The notes below the pieces were generated by a model that had not been told where the DNA came from, did not search any database, and saw only the letters and a program-made list of their open reading frames with translations. Of a stretch of 64,000 nt of DNA, positions 27,559-39,100 are shown one piece after another. Origin of the DNA: Ga0077555 sp046154645 (GTDB lineage Bacteria > Pseudomonadota > Alphaproteobacteria > Rhizobiales > Hyphomicrobiaceae); NCBI GenBank assembly GCA_046154645.1, contig JBJXDZ010000104.1, positions 33,934-97,933 on the forward strand, given 5' to 3'. Each line of letters starts with the position of its first letter. Position 1 is the first letter of the stretch. A program made the translations under genes and the position numbers.

Positions 27559-28029
27559 TCAAGCCGCCTGGACACCTGCAGCGATACCGGCCACGAGGGC
27601 CGAAAACTCGCCGACATTGACGGGCTTGCTGAGCAATCCCAGGACGCGCAGACCGCTGGCATTGGCGAGGCCGAGGGCGGCCCGGGCGACCGGCTTTGGG
27701 GCCGCCGTCACGAGCAACAACGGCACTCGCAGGCCACGATTGCTGAGCTCGGTGAAAAACTCCACGCCATCGCAATCCGGCATGTTGAGGTCGCAGACCA
27801 TCAGACCCAGCTGATCGGCGTGGGCCAACACCTGCCGCAGCCCTTCGCGACCGTCGCTGGCGCGCACGACGTTGAACCCCGTGGTGGTGCCAATCAGCAT
27901 CGCGGCCACTTCCTGGAACAGGGGATCATCGTCGATCACGAGCGCCGTCTTGGTGCCCGATGTCGGCGCCGGTTTTGGGGCCACCGTCGGGGCTGCCCGC
28001 GGTGCTGTCCTGCCTGGCCACAGTTGCAT
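27559..28029 (-). CDS. Single-domain response regulator (receiver only)
   Basis: The protein has 156 residues from the ATG at 28029, with CAGGAG upstream. After a Pro/Ala-rich N-terminal 25 residues comes one receiver domain: acidic pocket DDD at 33-35, phosphoacceptor Asp80 in CDLNMPDCDG, Thr108 and Lys135 in LLSKP. There is no output domain, so it probably relays or sinks phosphate or acts by protein contact. It follows a second receiver protein and a TadG-like gene, and is divergent from a hybrid kinase that may be its partner. Confidence 0.88.
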   Translation of the reverse strand: MQLWPGRTAPRAAPTVAPKPAPTSGTKTALVIDDDPLFQEVAAMLIGTTTGFNVVRASDGREGLRQVLAHADQLGLMVCDLNMPDCDGVEFFTELSNRGLRVPLLLVTAAPKPVARAALGLANASGLRVLGLLSKPVNVGEFSALVAGIAAGVQAA

Positions 28030-28255
28030 AGGAACTCCTGGCGCACGCAACGCCGCCGCTGAATGACTTTGCCCGACCAGCGGCTGGCGATCCTGTGCGA
28101 TCGTCTGACCGGCGCGTCGACCTAAGTAGTGTCCACGACGAGACTTAACAGCCCGCCAACAGCCGACCCTCAATGCCGCACATCTGGCGATTTCATGCCG
28201 CCAGCCAACAACTGCCCCCGCGTGGATGGGTTGGCGGGCCACGCCACAGGCCATC

Positions 28256-28681
28256 TCACGCAACCTGGCTCTGGCTGCGGTGGCTGGTCCACTCCCGGCG
28301 CTTCAGGATGAACCGCGCCCGCACCGGCAACAGGCCCCACTCTACCGGCTTGGTGAGGAACGTGTCGGCGCCAAGCCCCAGCGCTTCCTCGTAAGCGGCG
28401 GGATCGCGGGTGCCTGAGACCACCATGATGGCGAGAGAGTCGAGTTTCGGCATGCCGCGGAGCAAGGCGATCAAGCGGAAGCCGTCGATCTTCGGCATGT
28501 CGAGGTCGACCAGCAGCACGTCGAAACGCTGGACCTGGAGGATGTCGAGGGCCTCGACGCCGTCGCTGGCCGACGCCGTGCGCAGCCCGGCGCGGCTCAG
28601 ACACGTGACGGCCAGTGCCGCGAAAATCGGATCGTCGTCGACGACGAGCACGGCGGCGTCGTGGGGATCTGACGGGACCAT
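28256..28681 (-). CDS. Single-domain response regulator (receiver only)
   Basis: The protein has 141 residues from the ATG at 28681, where GAGG lies 6 nt upstream and overlaps the upstream stop codon; a GTG at 28693 is an alternative. One receiver domain has an acidic pocket at 15-17, phosphoacceptor Asp59 in LLVDLDMPKIDG and Lys111 in LTKP. The C-terminus RFILKRREWTSHRSQ is basic. Transcription is probably shared with the TadG-like gene. No DNA-binding domain is present. Confidence 0.88.
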   Translation of the reverse strand: MVPSDPHDAAVLVVDDDPIFAALAVTCLSRAGLRTASASDGVEALDILQVQRFDVLLVDLDMPKIDGFRLIALLRGMPKLDSLAIMVVSGTRDPAAYEEALGLGADTFLTKPVEWGLLPVRARFILKRREWTSHRSQSQVA

Positions 28682-28689
28682 TGTCGACC

Positions 28690-29943
28690 TCACTTCACCA
28701 GCGTCGCAGGCTGTCCCGCACCGCGGATGCCCGCCGGAACCGGGATGTCGGTCAGATCGTAGTTGGTGTTCAGCACCAGATTCGGGCCGCCGTAGAGCGT
28801 TAGCATGCGCGTGACGATGGCCGTGTAGGCCGATTTGTCGGCGACGGGATTGTTGGCATCGACATGCAGCTGCCCGCGCGAGAGATAGATCGTGCCGAGC
28901 AGATTGCGGGCGTCATCGCTGAGGATCTGGTGTTTGGCGTTGGTGCCCTGGCTACGACTCTCGAACATCAGCAGGCCGGCCATGGAGCCGCTGTTCGGCG
29001 CCGTCAAGTCGATCGTCGAGAGCCGCTCGAACCGCAACTGGGCTCCCTTGCCGATGAAGAAGAAGGTGACGCCGGCACCCTTGAGCTTCGCCTTGTCGCC
29101 GACGCGGAACTCACCGTCCTTGATGACGTAGGTGCTTGGTGCCAGTTCGACCTCGGCGCCGTCCTCGATGCGCAATCCACCGCAGAACGTTGCCGGCGTC
29201 AGCCTCACGTTGCCTTGAATGCGCGTCCGCACGGACTTGTCGCAGGCGCCGACAGCTGGCTCGGGACGCCCAGCCAACGGGTCGTCGAAGGTGGGGCAGT
29301 CCATCAACGGCTCGGGCATGAAATTGCCCTTGGTGCCGTCGCGACCGCCGGCCGAGCAAATGAGGCTTGCCGTCAATACCGAGGTTTGCTTGGACTTGAT
29401 GCTCTGCGCGTCGGTCGAGTTCGAAAACACCGCGCAATTCAGTGCTGTGACGCGAGCACCCTGCTCGAGCGAGATGGTGCCGCCAGCTGATGGATCGAGC
29501 CCCAGCACGCAGATATTGGGCCGCCCGACGATCCGCGCCACGGCATGCACCTCGAGATCGAGTGGCGCGATGCCGAAGCTGCCGCCGAAGTAGGGTTGCG
29601 TCAACTGCTGGGCGGTGACAGCAACCTCGAAGGGATCTTCGTTGATCTTGGTGACGACGGATGGGGCGAGGCCATGGCCGCCATTGACGGTCAGCGACGC
29701 CTGCACCTTACCTTCGACAATGGCCTGCACATTCTCGCGACGGGCATCGGAGAGTCCGAGCTCACGGGCCGCGGCGAGTGCGGATTTGTCGACTGCATCC
29801 TGGAGGCGTTGGCGCTGATTGATGGCTTGGCCGTAGTCGAGCACGCCACCGACAAGCATGATGAGGATCGGCAACGCCAGGCTGGCCTGGATGGCGATGC
29901 CACCCTGCACATCCGACGCAAACGATTTCACCGACTGCCACAT
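28690..29943 (-). CDS. TadG/TadE-like membrane protein
   Basis: The protein has 417 residues. The N-terminus has the Tad-type arrangement: a short polar leader, GGIAIQASLALPILIMLVGG as the membrane helix (about 14-33), then QRQRLQDAVDKSALAAAREL, the conserved segment of TadG/pilus-assembly proteins. The periplasmic remainder (about 130-417) has paired cysteines and beta-rich segments. TadG-like proteins belong to Flp-pilus systems, but no other tad gene is present here. It leads an operon with two receiver proteins, which suggests surface sensing or envelope signalling (inference). Confidence 0.8.
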   Translation of the reverse strand: MWQSVKSFASDVQGGIAIQASLALPILIMLVGGVLDYGQAINQRQRLQDAVDKSALAAARELGLSDARRENVQAIVEGKVQASLTVNGGHGLAPSVVTKINEDPFEVAVTAQQLTQPYFGGSFGIAPLDLEVHAVARIVGRPNICVLGLDPSAGGTISLEQGARVTALNCAVFSNSTDAQSIKSKQTSVLTASLICSAGGRDGTKGNFMPEPLMDCPTFDDPLAGRPEPAVGACDKSVRTRIQGNVRLTPATFCGGLRIEDGAEVELAPSTYVIKDGEFRVGDKAKLKGAGVTFFFIGKGAQLRFERLSTIDLTAPNSGSMAGLLMFESRSQGTNAKHQILSDDARNLLGTIYLSRGQLHVDANNPVADKSAYTAIVTRMLTLYGGPNLVLNTNYDLTDIPVPAGIRGAGQPATLVK

Positions 29944-30298
29944 AGTTTGTCCTGAAACTCGCCGCTGACGGCTAAGCTCGACGTTCTTGCCGCAAGCAAT
30001 ACGGACATGCCTCGACCAGCATTTTCATACGCGCCGGGGCGCTGACAGAAAAGCACAACCTGCGGACGCAGCTAAGTTTTCATTGACGCCGCTGAAGAAA
30101 GTCGAGGCTATGTGCCAAAGCGCGACAAGCGTTGCCGCACTGGCAATATTTGCAGCCGTGACACCCCTCGCCGAGCCTCCGTAGTCATGTGGCCAGCGGC
30201 GCGCATTGGGGGTTAATCGGCTTTCAATATCGATGCCGCACACTGTCGGCCGAGACTCTTGCCCGATCCCGCCAGTCCCACGATCATCGAGTTGTCGC
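29944..30298. other. Divergent intergenic region of the signalling module
   Basis: These 355 bp separate the TadG-like operon (minus) from the hybrid kinase (plus). They are less GC-rich than the genes around them and probably contain both promoters. No clear operator was identified. Confidence 0.4.
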
Positions 30299-32989
30299 GT
30301 GCGCTTCAGCAAGTTCAAGACCATCGAAGGCAAGGTTGCGGGCATGCTGCTCGCCAGCGTGCTGGTGGCGACAGTGCTTGCGGCCGGCGCCTCTGCCTGG
30401 CGTGAGACGGAGCGGCGTTTCGAGACACGGCGCGAAATGCTGATGGGACTCGCCACCACGCTGGCGGCCACACTTGCCGGCGCGGTCGAGAAGGCAGACC
30501 AGCGCGGCGTCACGGCGCAACTCAACGGTGTCGCATCGCTCTCGAAGATCCGCTACGCCGTGGTTGTCGATGCTGCCGGCCAGCGCTTGTACGAGGTCGG
30601 CAACGGCATCGTGCTGGGGAACCGTGGAGACCGGCTTGCCGCCAATAGAGAGATCGGCGCCTTCACGTCCATCAAGCTGCGCACCTATCTCGTTTCGGCG
30701 CCCGTGATCAGCGGCGGCCGCATGGTCGGCCAATTGTCGTTGATTGCCGACGTCAGCGATCTCCGCGATGCGCTGCAGGCAAGCCTGCTCGAAGCAATGC
30801 TTGCCGGTGTCGTTGCCGCGGCCTTGGCCATGGCAGCGGCGGCGCGTTTGCAGGGTTCGATCACCAAACCGATCGTCGCACTGACCGCCGCCACGGAGAG
30901 CATCCGCACCTCGCGCGACTACAGCCAGTCCGTGGCGCGCACCAGCGATGACGAGGCCGGCCGTCTGGTCGAGGCGTTCAACACCATGATGCTGGAGATC
31001 CGGGACCGCGACGCCGCCTTGTGCCGGCAGCGGGACGGGCTGGCCGATACCGTCGCTGAGCGCACCCGCGATCTGGTCCTGGCCAAGGACGTGGCCGAGC
31101 GCGCTAATGCCGCGAAATCGGAATTCCTCGCCACCATGTCGCACGAGATCCGCACGCCCATGAACGGCATGATGGTGATGGCCGAACTCATGGCTGCCGG
31201 CAACCTCGCGCCCAAGGCCCGTCGCCATTGTGACATCATCCTCAAGTCCGGGCAGGTGCTGCTGTCACTGATCAACGACGTGCTCGATCTCTCGAAGATC
31301 GAGGCTGGTCATTTGACACTCGAGCAGATCGCCTGTGATCCGGCAGAGACGGTCGAGGATGTGTTGCAGTTGTTCTCGGAGCGCGCCCTGTCGAGCGGTC
31401 TCGAGCTTGCCTGGTACTGCGCGCCGGACGTGCCCAACAGCATTGTCAGCGACCCCCTGCGGTTGCGCCAGATCCTCTCCAATCTGGTCAACAATGCGCT
31501 CAAGTTCACGGAAAAGGGCGGCGTGCTCGTGCGCCTCGAGCACCGGATCGGTGCCGACGGCAGACCGCGCCTTCAGTTCCAGGTGCGCGATACCGGCATC
31601 GGCATTCCGCCGGACGCGCTGCAACGCCTGTTCGATCCCTTCACGCAGGCCGACGCTTCGACCACGCGCCGCTTCGGCGGCACCGGCATTGGTCTCACCA
31701 TCTGCCGCAAGCTGGCGCGGGCCATGGGCGGCGACATCACGGTCCAAAGCACGGTGGCGCGCGGGTCGACGTTCACGCTCGATGTGCCAGTGACTGTCGA
31801 TGTGCCGGCGTCACCGCACGCCCCCCGTTCAGGCGCCGTTGCGATCGCGCTCGCCGACGGTCCGGTGCGCGAGGCCATCGCGTGCCTTATCGGTGATCTC
31901 GGCTTGCAGATCGCCGAACCGGCGGATGCGGGTGCAGCCCGCCTGATCATTGCCGACGCCGTCTTCGTCGCGGCCTTGGAGCCCGGCGATCTCGAACAGC
32001 TCCCGCCGCTGCTCGCAATCACTTCGCTGGGCGACACCGCCGTCACAAGCCTGATCGACGAGGGCTTCGCCTGCGGACTGATCGAAGCCCCGGTTGGCGG
32101 GCAACGTACGCGGGATGTCATCGTTGCCGCCCTCGACGGACGCGTGCGCGAGTATCAGGCCGCGATGACCGCAGCGGTTGTCGACGCGCGTGAGCAACCG
32201 TTTGCCGGTTATCGCGTGCTGGCGGCCGACGACAGTCCCGTCAATCGCGAGGTGCTCGCCGAAACGCTGCATCGCCTAGGCGTGCAGGTCACCAATGTCG
32301 AGACGGGGGCGGCTGCGCTATCAGCTGTCGCGTCGGGCAACTTCGATCTCATCTTCATGGACGGCAGTATGCCCGAAATGGATGGGCAGGAGGCGACGCG
32401 GCGCATTCTGGCGTTGCTCGACGAGGCCAAGCGTGCGCCCATTCCGATCGTCGCGCTGTCCGCCAACATTCTCGGCGCCGATGCGGAAAACTGGCGGCGC
32501 GCCGGCGCCTGCGACTTCGTGTCCAAGCCGTTCTCGCTCAGTCGCATCAACGATTGTCTCGCCCGCTGGCTTAGCGCGACGACGGTCGCTGAAGATCATC
32601 CTCCCCTCGCCGCGGCCGCCAGCGAGGGCCACAGCGCCAGCACTACGCTCTTGGATCCTGGCGTGCTGGATTCGATCCGCCAGATCCAGGCGCCCGGCGA
32701 CGATCTGCCCGCCCGCATTGCCGGGTTGTATATCGAGCATGCGCCCCGCCTGCTGGCCGACCTCGCCGCCTTGCATGATGCCGAGCCCGTGCGCATTGCC
32801 CGCGCCGCACACGCGCTGAAGTCGCTCAGCCGCAATATCGGCGCCCTTCGTGTCGGCGATCTCTGCGACGTCATCGAGACGAACGCCCTGGAGAACCGCC
32901 CCCCTTCGCCGGCGCAGTTGACAGAGGTGGCGCGCGTTGCCGAAGCCACCATGGTCGCGTTGACTGGCCAGTTCCAAATCGCAGCGTGA
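30299..32989 (+). CDS. Hybrid sensor histidine kinase (HisKA-HATPase-REC-HPt)
   Basis: The protein has 896 residues from the GTG at 30299 (VRFSKFKTIEG); the frame opens at 30206. TM1 lies at about 14-34, a periplasmic sensor at about 35-165, TM2 at about 167-187 and then a HAMP linker. The dimerisation His is His282 in SHEIRTPMNG. The ATPase has NLVNNALKF and DTGIGIPPDALQRLFDPF. After a degenerate receiver-like segment comes a true receiver (Asp688 in FMDGSMPEMDG) and a C-terminal HPt with His838 in AHALKS. This BarA-like four-step relay would pass phosphate on to separate receivers; the two adjacent lone receivers are obvious candidates. Confidence 0.93.
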   Translation: MRFSKFKTIEGKVAGMLLASVLVATVLAAGASAWRETERRFETRREMLMGLATTLAATLAGAVEKADQRGVTAQLNGVASLSKIRYAVVVDAAGQRLYEVGNGIVLGNRGDRLAANREIGAFTSIKLRTYLVSAPVISGGRMVGQLSLIADVSDLRDALQASLLEAMLAGVVAAALAMAAAARLQGSITKPIVALTAATESIRTSRDYSQSVARTSDDEAGRLVEAFNTMMLEIRDRDAALCRQRDGLADTVAERTRDLVLAKDVAERANAAKSEFLATMSHEIRTPMNGMMVMAELMAAGNLAPKARRHCDIILKSGQVLLSLINDVLDLSKIEAGHLTLEQIACDPAETVEDVLQLFSERALSSGLELAWYCAPDVPNSIVSDPLRLRQILSNLVNNALKFTEKGGVLVRLEHRIGADGRPRLQFQVRDTGIGIPPDALQRLFDPFTQADASTTRRFGGTGIGLTICRKLARAMGGDITVQSTVARGSTFTLDVPVTVDVPASPHAPRSGAVAIALADGPVREAIACLIGDLGLQIAEPADAGAARLIIADAVFVAALEPGDLEQLPPLLAITSLGDTAVTSLIDEGFACGLIEAPVGGQRTRDVIVAALDGRVREYQAAMTAAVVDAREQPFAGYRVLAADDSPVNREVLAETLHRLGVQVTNVETGAAALSAVASGNFDLIFMDGSMPEMDGQEATRRILALLDEAKRAPIPIVALSANILGADAENWRRAGACDFVSKPFSLSRINDCLARWLSATTVAEDHPPLAAAASEGHSASTTLLDPGVLDSIRQIQAPGDDLPARIAGLYIEHAPRLLADLAALHDAEPVRIARAAHALKSLSRNIGALRVGDLCDVIETNALENRPPSPAQLTEVARVAEATMVALTGQFQIAA

Positions 32990-33060
32990 GCGCGCTGGCT
33001 TTGCCTCGGGAGACCGCCAGGTTGTAGCTCACCCCGCGTTGACAGGACGTCAAAAGAAAC

Positions 33061-33088
33061 GGGAGCGGATCCATGCGGACCCGCTCCC
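33061..33088. terminator. Bidirectional hairpin between convergent kinase and adhesin genes
   Basis: GGGAGCGGATCC-ATGC-GGACCCGCTCCC forms a 12-bp stem with a single mismatch and a 4-nt loop. It lies 72 nt after the kinase stop and 24 nt before the end of the convergent adhesin gene. AAAAGAAAC precedes it, giving a U-tract for minus-strand transcripts. Confidence 0.75.
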
Positions 33089-33111
33089 ATGTCTGTTGCG
33101 GACTGTGAACT

Positions 33112-36100
33112 TCAGGCGGCGGGGTGGAAGTAGAAGTCGGCCGCGTCGAAGTCGCCGGTGCTGGCGTTGGTGACGACCAGTTCGAGACCGTCACCGGTGA
33201 TGACCACGGACGAGCCGGACTGCGTGAACACCAGGTCACCCAGCGCATCGACAGCCGCGATCCCGTTGAGATCGATGAAGTCGGTGCCGTTCTGCCAATC
33301 CTGGATGAAGTCACCGCTGCCGGCAACGCTGTCGCCATCCTCGAAGGCGAAAGTGTCAGATCCCGCACCACCTGTCAGCAGATCAAGTCCGAGACCGCCG
33401 CGGATCGAGTCGTTCCCCGCACCGCCGTCGATGCTGTCGACACCTGCGCCACCGACGAGGATGTCCCCGCCGTCTTCGCCCAGGATCGTGTCATTACCGT
33501 CGCCACCATCGAGGTAGTCATTATCGGCGCCACCGAAGAGACCGTCGGCATCACCCTGACCCAACAGGGTGTCATTGCCGGCACCACCGACGATGAAATC
33601 GACGCCCGCGCCACCGAAGACGCCGTCAGCACCTTCGTTGCCGTAGATGACGTCACCGTCGGCACCGCCGTCGATGAAATCGCCACCGGCGCCGCCGATG
33701 ATCCAGTCTTCGCCGGCATTGCCGTAGATGACGTCGTTGCCGCCGTCGCCGTTGATGCCGTCGGCACCATCGCCGCCAACGACCCAATCCTCGCCGTCAC
33801 CGCCGGAAATCGTGTCATTCCCAGTGCCGCCGATCAGGCCGTCGGCACCAGCGCCACCGTAGAGTTGATCAGCACCCCCGTTGCCGACAAGGGTGTCATC
33901 ACCACCGAAGCCGTGGATGATGTCGCCGGCCGAGCCGCCGTGCATGACGTCACTCTGCCCAGTTCCGAACAGATTGTCCGGCGTCACATCGCTGATGCTG
34001 AGCGCGAACGTCCGCTCGGTGCTGGCCCCGTGACTGTCCGTCGAGCGCACGATCAGCGTGAACGGCCCGCCACCGTCGCGTTCGAGATCGAGCACCGTAT
34101 GGCTTTCGATCAGGATCTGATCGCCGTTGACGCCACCCAAGCTGAACTTACCGGCCCCGCTACCACCGACGATCGAATAAGTGAACGCCGCATCGTCGGC
34201 ATCCGCCGTCGTCAACCGGCCGAACAGGCCTGGTGTATGCTCCGGCAACGACATGGCACCGGCCTCATTGGCACCGATCAGCGTGATGTTCGTCGGGCTG
34301 TCATTAACGCCGGTGACGGTGACATAGGCCGTATGCGTCACCGACGCCTCGTCCTCGTCCTCGACCGTGTAGTTGAAGGCAACAATCTTCGTCTCGCCGG
34401 CCTTCAATGCATCGTACGCCGCGTTGTCGGTATCGATGCTGACGCCACCCGTCTCCTCGTCGAGCACCACACCTGGCGCCGCGGCCGCATCGACACTGAC
34501 CACCCGCAGTTCGTCCTCGTAATCCTCGTCGTGGATGGTGCTCAACACATCGAGGCCGACCAGGCCGTCACCCTCTGTCACCGCCGACTGCTGGTTGTCG
34601 ATGATGTACGGCGCGTCGTTGACGCCGACGATGGTGACGTAGGCGGTCTGCTCGGTCTGGCCGCCGTTGCCGTCATCGATCATGTAGGTGATCGTGAATT
34701 GGGCCTCGTCGCCGGCCGGCAGATCGATGTCACTGTCGTCGGTGTCGATGACCAGGTTGTTGCCGATCATCCACTGCGCTGGCACGGGCCCGAGCAGCGA
34801 ATGCCCGGGAATCTCCTCACCATTGTAGAACAGCGCCGTGATGGTTGGCGCGACGACAGTGAGCGTGCCGCCATCGACATCGGACGCGCCCGCCAGCAGA
34901 TTAACACTGGCCAGACCCGTATCCTCGAAGGCGATCGCTTCAACGCTCCCCGTCACCCGCGGCGCATCATTGTCGCCGATCACGGTGAACGTCACCTGAT
35001 GCGGAACCGGCTCCGAGGCACCGTCCGTGACGAAGTAGTTGACGACGATGACCCGGATTTCGCCCGACTCCAGCGAGTCGAAGGCCTCATCGCCACCATC
35101 AACCGTGAACGTCTGCGTCTCCGCATCGAACGCCACGCCCGCCGGTGTTTCCAGCGGCTCGACGACGTGCAGATCCTCCAAGACGCCATCGATCCCCTCA
35201 CCATCCGGATGCGTATCGGCATCCGAAACGTTGAGCAGCGCGCTGATCGTGACGACGCTACCCTCTGACGTGCTGCCGGCTTCGCTCACGGGCTCGACGT
35301 CCATGATCGGAGCCGATACCACCGGTGCGTCATTGGCGCCGGTGAAGGTCAGTGTCCGCGTCACGGTCGTAGCGCCGCCTTGCGCGTCGACGACTTCATA
35401 GGTCAACGTAAGCGCCACCATCTCGCCACCGTATACGTCGATGTTGCTGGCGTCGGTGTTGACCATTAGCGTGTCGCCGACCATGTAGAACGGCATGCTC
35501 GGCGTTGGCGCCGGACCGACGGACAAGAGGCCGTCTTCCTCATCCTCTTCCATGGCTCCCGGCACCATGAAGCGAACGCCCTCGATGTGCAGGGCCTGGC
35601 CTTCGGCATCCGTCACCGACAGTGACGAGAGCAGGTTGACGGCAAAGACGCCGGTGTCCTCTGTCACCGCCATCGGTTCGGCTTCGGCGACCACGGGAGC
35701 ATCGTTGGCGCCCTGGATGAGCACCGTGATCACCTGCGTGTCACTCCCGTCGAGCGACGTTACGGTGATGCGGTCGATCAAGGTTTGCCCGTTGCCCAAC
35801 GCTTGAACCGCGGACATTTCATTGTCCAGAATGTAGGTCCACGCGCCATTGGCCTGTACGGTGAAGGTACCGTAACCGTTGTCGCCTTCTTCCTCATCGA
35901 AGGCTACCAGCACATTCTGCTCGCTGTCGGCATCGGTCACGTTGAGCACGCCTGAGACGGAGTACTCCGTCGAGGCCTCAACAGCGCTCAGCTGATACGT
36001 GCCGACGTAAGCCGTGTTGTATGACTTGGCTCCGAGATAGTACGTGCCGTCGGCGGGCGCCGTGAAGGTGATCTGCGAATTCAGGCTGGAGTTCGAGTCG

Positions 36101-39100
36101 TCATTCTGTACCAGCAGCGTGCCTTCCGCATCGTACAGATAGAGATACGTGTCACCGAGCGGCGTATCGCCACTGCCGTCAAGATTGAAGCGATACGTGG
36201 TCCCGGCGGTCAGCTCGATACTGAATCGATCCTCGTCGGTCGAGGGCGCGATGGTGCCAGAGACGCTGCTGCCAACCGTCAATACCTGAGTGGTGGTGTC
36301 GTCGCCGGGGATCGTGTCGCCTTCGGGCTCGAGTTGTGGCCCAGCCTCGGGCCGCGGCGGGAAGCCAAACACATCTTCGGTCATCAACCCGAATGCTGTG
36401 CCCCCGATGACAGCGCCATCGTTGGTGCCAACGACAGTGAAGGTGATCGTATTCGGCGTCACATCGATGCCGTCGCTGACACCATAGTTGACCGTCACCG
36501 GATACAAGTTGCCCCCAGGGAGGCTATTGAACGCCGGATCCATCGCATCGAGCGTGAACGTGTTGGTCATCGCATCGAACGTCACGCCCGCCGGCAGATC
36601 TTCTTCCGGCAGTACGACACCGAGTGCACCGCCATCACCGCCGTTGGTGGCGCCGAGCAAGCCATTGACGCTGGCCGAGAGCACGCTCTCCACCGCAGTT
36701 GCCGTCAGCGGCGTCACGGTCGGCGCGTTGTTGGTGCCGTAGATCGTGAAGTTCAGCAGGCCGGACTCCGATGTCTCGGTGCCGTCATTCGTTGTATACG
36801 CGAGGCTGAACGTCAGCTGTGCCTCGTTCGCCAGCCATGTGTAGCTCGACGCATCGAACTCCCAGCTGCCGTCCTCGTTGAACTCCAGCCCGATCGGCGC
36901 GGGCGCGAGCAGCGCGTAGGTCAGCGTGTCGCCATCTGCGTCCGATCCCGCGATGGTGCCGGACACAACCTCGCCTTCATTCAACTCGACCTCGACCACG
37001 GCCGCCAGCGTCGGGATGTCATTGACGCCGGTAACATTGATGGTCAGCGTCGACGCCACGGCAGGCCCCACACCGTCCGACACCTGCACGTCGAATTCGT
37101 CGCTGGCATCGTCTTTCAGCGCATTGATGGCGGCATCGTCCGGCTCATAGCGGTACGTGCCGTCGGCGTAGACAAAGAGCGTGCCGAGATCGCCGGCGAT
37201 CGTCGTATAGTCACCACCCTCATCTGAACCCGTCGTGCCCTCGACGATGGAGACCGTCAGGTCGGCGTCGCTGTCCCGGTCGTCGACCGCAATGGTCCCG
37301 GTGATGTCGTCGAACGTATCGGTGACGTCTGAATCCGCCAAGACCGGCTCGCCAACCGTGGCCGTGATCTCGGGCGTATCGTTGGCGCCCGTGATGGTGA
37401 ACGTGAGCGTCGTGGAAGCCTGGTCCGTGCCGTCATCCACTTCGACGGTGAACACGTCGGTATCCGAGCCGCTTTGCAGGCCGTTGACGGCCTTGGCATG
37501 CGGCACATACTCGTAGGTGCCGTCCGTCATCACCGTCAGAGTGCCATAGGCGCCTTCCAGCTGCGTGTAGCCACTCTCCTCATCGACGACCACGTCTTCG
37601 CCGGTTATGGCGAAGCTGTGCTCGTCGTCGCCGTCGATGTCCTCGATGGCGTCGCTGAGATCACCCGTGAGGGATGCCAGAGACTCCGTGTCATCCTCCG
37701 ATGTGTCCGCCACCGTGCCGCCGGCAAGCTCGGCCGTGATCGTCACGGTGTCGTTGCTGCCGCGGATCAACACTTCGAGGACGTACTCGGTGCCGTCATA
37801 GGCCTGCACCGTGACCTGGTCGCTCAGGTTCTCGCCTTCGCCCAGAGCCTGGACATCCTCATGATCGCTGTCGAGCAGATAGGTCCATTCGCCAAACCGG
37901 TTGATCGACAATGTGCCGTAGGCGCCCTCCAGCGACGGATTGGAGGAGATGCCACCGGCCTCGCGGAAGAACGACTCGCCTTGGTCGGCGTCGTCGATCG
38001 CCAGCTGGCCCGTAGCCGAGAAATCTTCCAGGCTATCCTCGACTACCGCTGATGGGAACTGCGCTCCCTCCTCGGCGACCGTGATTACCGGCACGTCGTT
38101 CTCGCCGCTGAGCGTCAGGGTCAGGGTCGACGAGCTCGTCGCGCCCTCCTCGTCCTCGATGGTGTAGGTGATCTCCTGCGTGAAGGGACCGTCGCCCCCG
38201 CCCAGCGCATTGGCTGTTGGCGTGAACGTCCAGGTGCCATCGGCCGCAAAGACGATGTGGCCGAGCACGCCGAGGCCCGCGTCGAACTCCAGCGCGATCG
38301 ATGTGCCAACTTCCAGGCCATTTGCCAGCGTCACCGTGCGCGTGTCACCGGCGTCGATGTCAGTATCTGCGCCGGCTCCGGTCAGCACATTTCCAGTGCT
38401 GGGTAGAATGGGAACCGCGCTCATGCCCGTGTCGTCAAACAGATCTTCGTGCACGGTGGCGGTATCAGCATTGGCCTCTGGGGCATCGTTGACCGGCGTG
38501 ATGACCACGCTCAGCGTCGAGCTGGTCGAGGCGCTGTCGCTGGCCGAACCGGTGGTGAGCATCGCTGTGTCGGTCGAGGTCGCGGTCACCGTCAGCGTGA
38601 AGCTGCCGTTGTAGTTCAACGGCGGTGTCATCGTCAGGGCCGTGGTCGCCAGCGCGGCAACGCTGGCACTCGGAATGAGCCAGCCGCCCTCGCCATCGGA
38701 GGCGCCGACGGAGAATGTCGCGCCTTCCGGGAAGCCGGTCAGGCGCAGTGCGACCGTCTCAGAGGGATCGCTGCTGGCCGCCGCAATGGTGCCGATCGAG
38801 ATGGCTTCGGCGTCTTCTGCGCCTGTGACGTCCGTGGAGATCACCGGAGCCGAGCTGCTGATGGCGCTGTCGAGCACGCCAAGCCAGCCGCCGTTCTGTA
38901 AGCCCACCGGGGCCGCGTCATACCAGTCAAAGCCAAGGTGTATGATCTGTCCGGTACCATGCGGTATCATCGAAACGACGGACCCTGATCCGTTGCCGTA
39001 GATGCTGCTCGAACCAGCAGGAAGGCTCGATATCGCAATCGGATAGGTGCCGTTGGCATAGGGAATCGTAGCGGAGTCGTCGGCAAACGCTGTGCCGGCT

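Noticed and set aside
33124..35268. 714-codon frame opposite the adhesin gene
   Set aside because: Its V/D/A-rich composition mirrors the repetitive RTX and cadherin codons on the minus strand. It has no domain and no ribosome-binding context.
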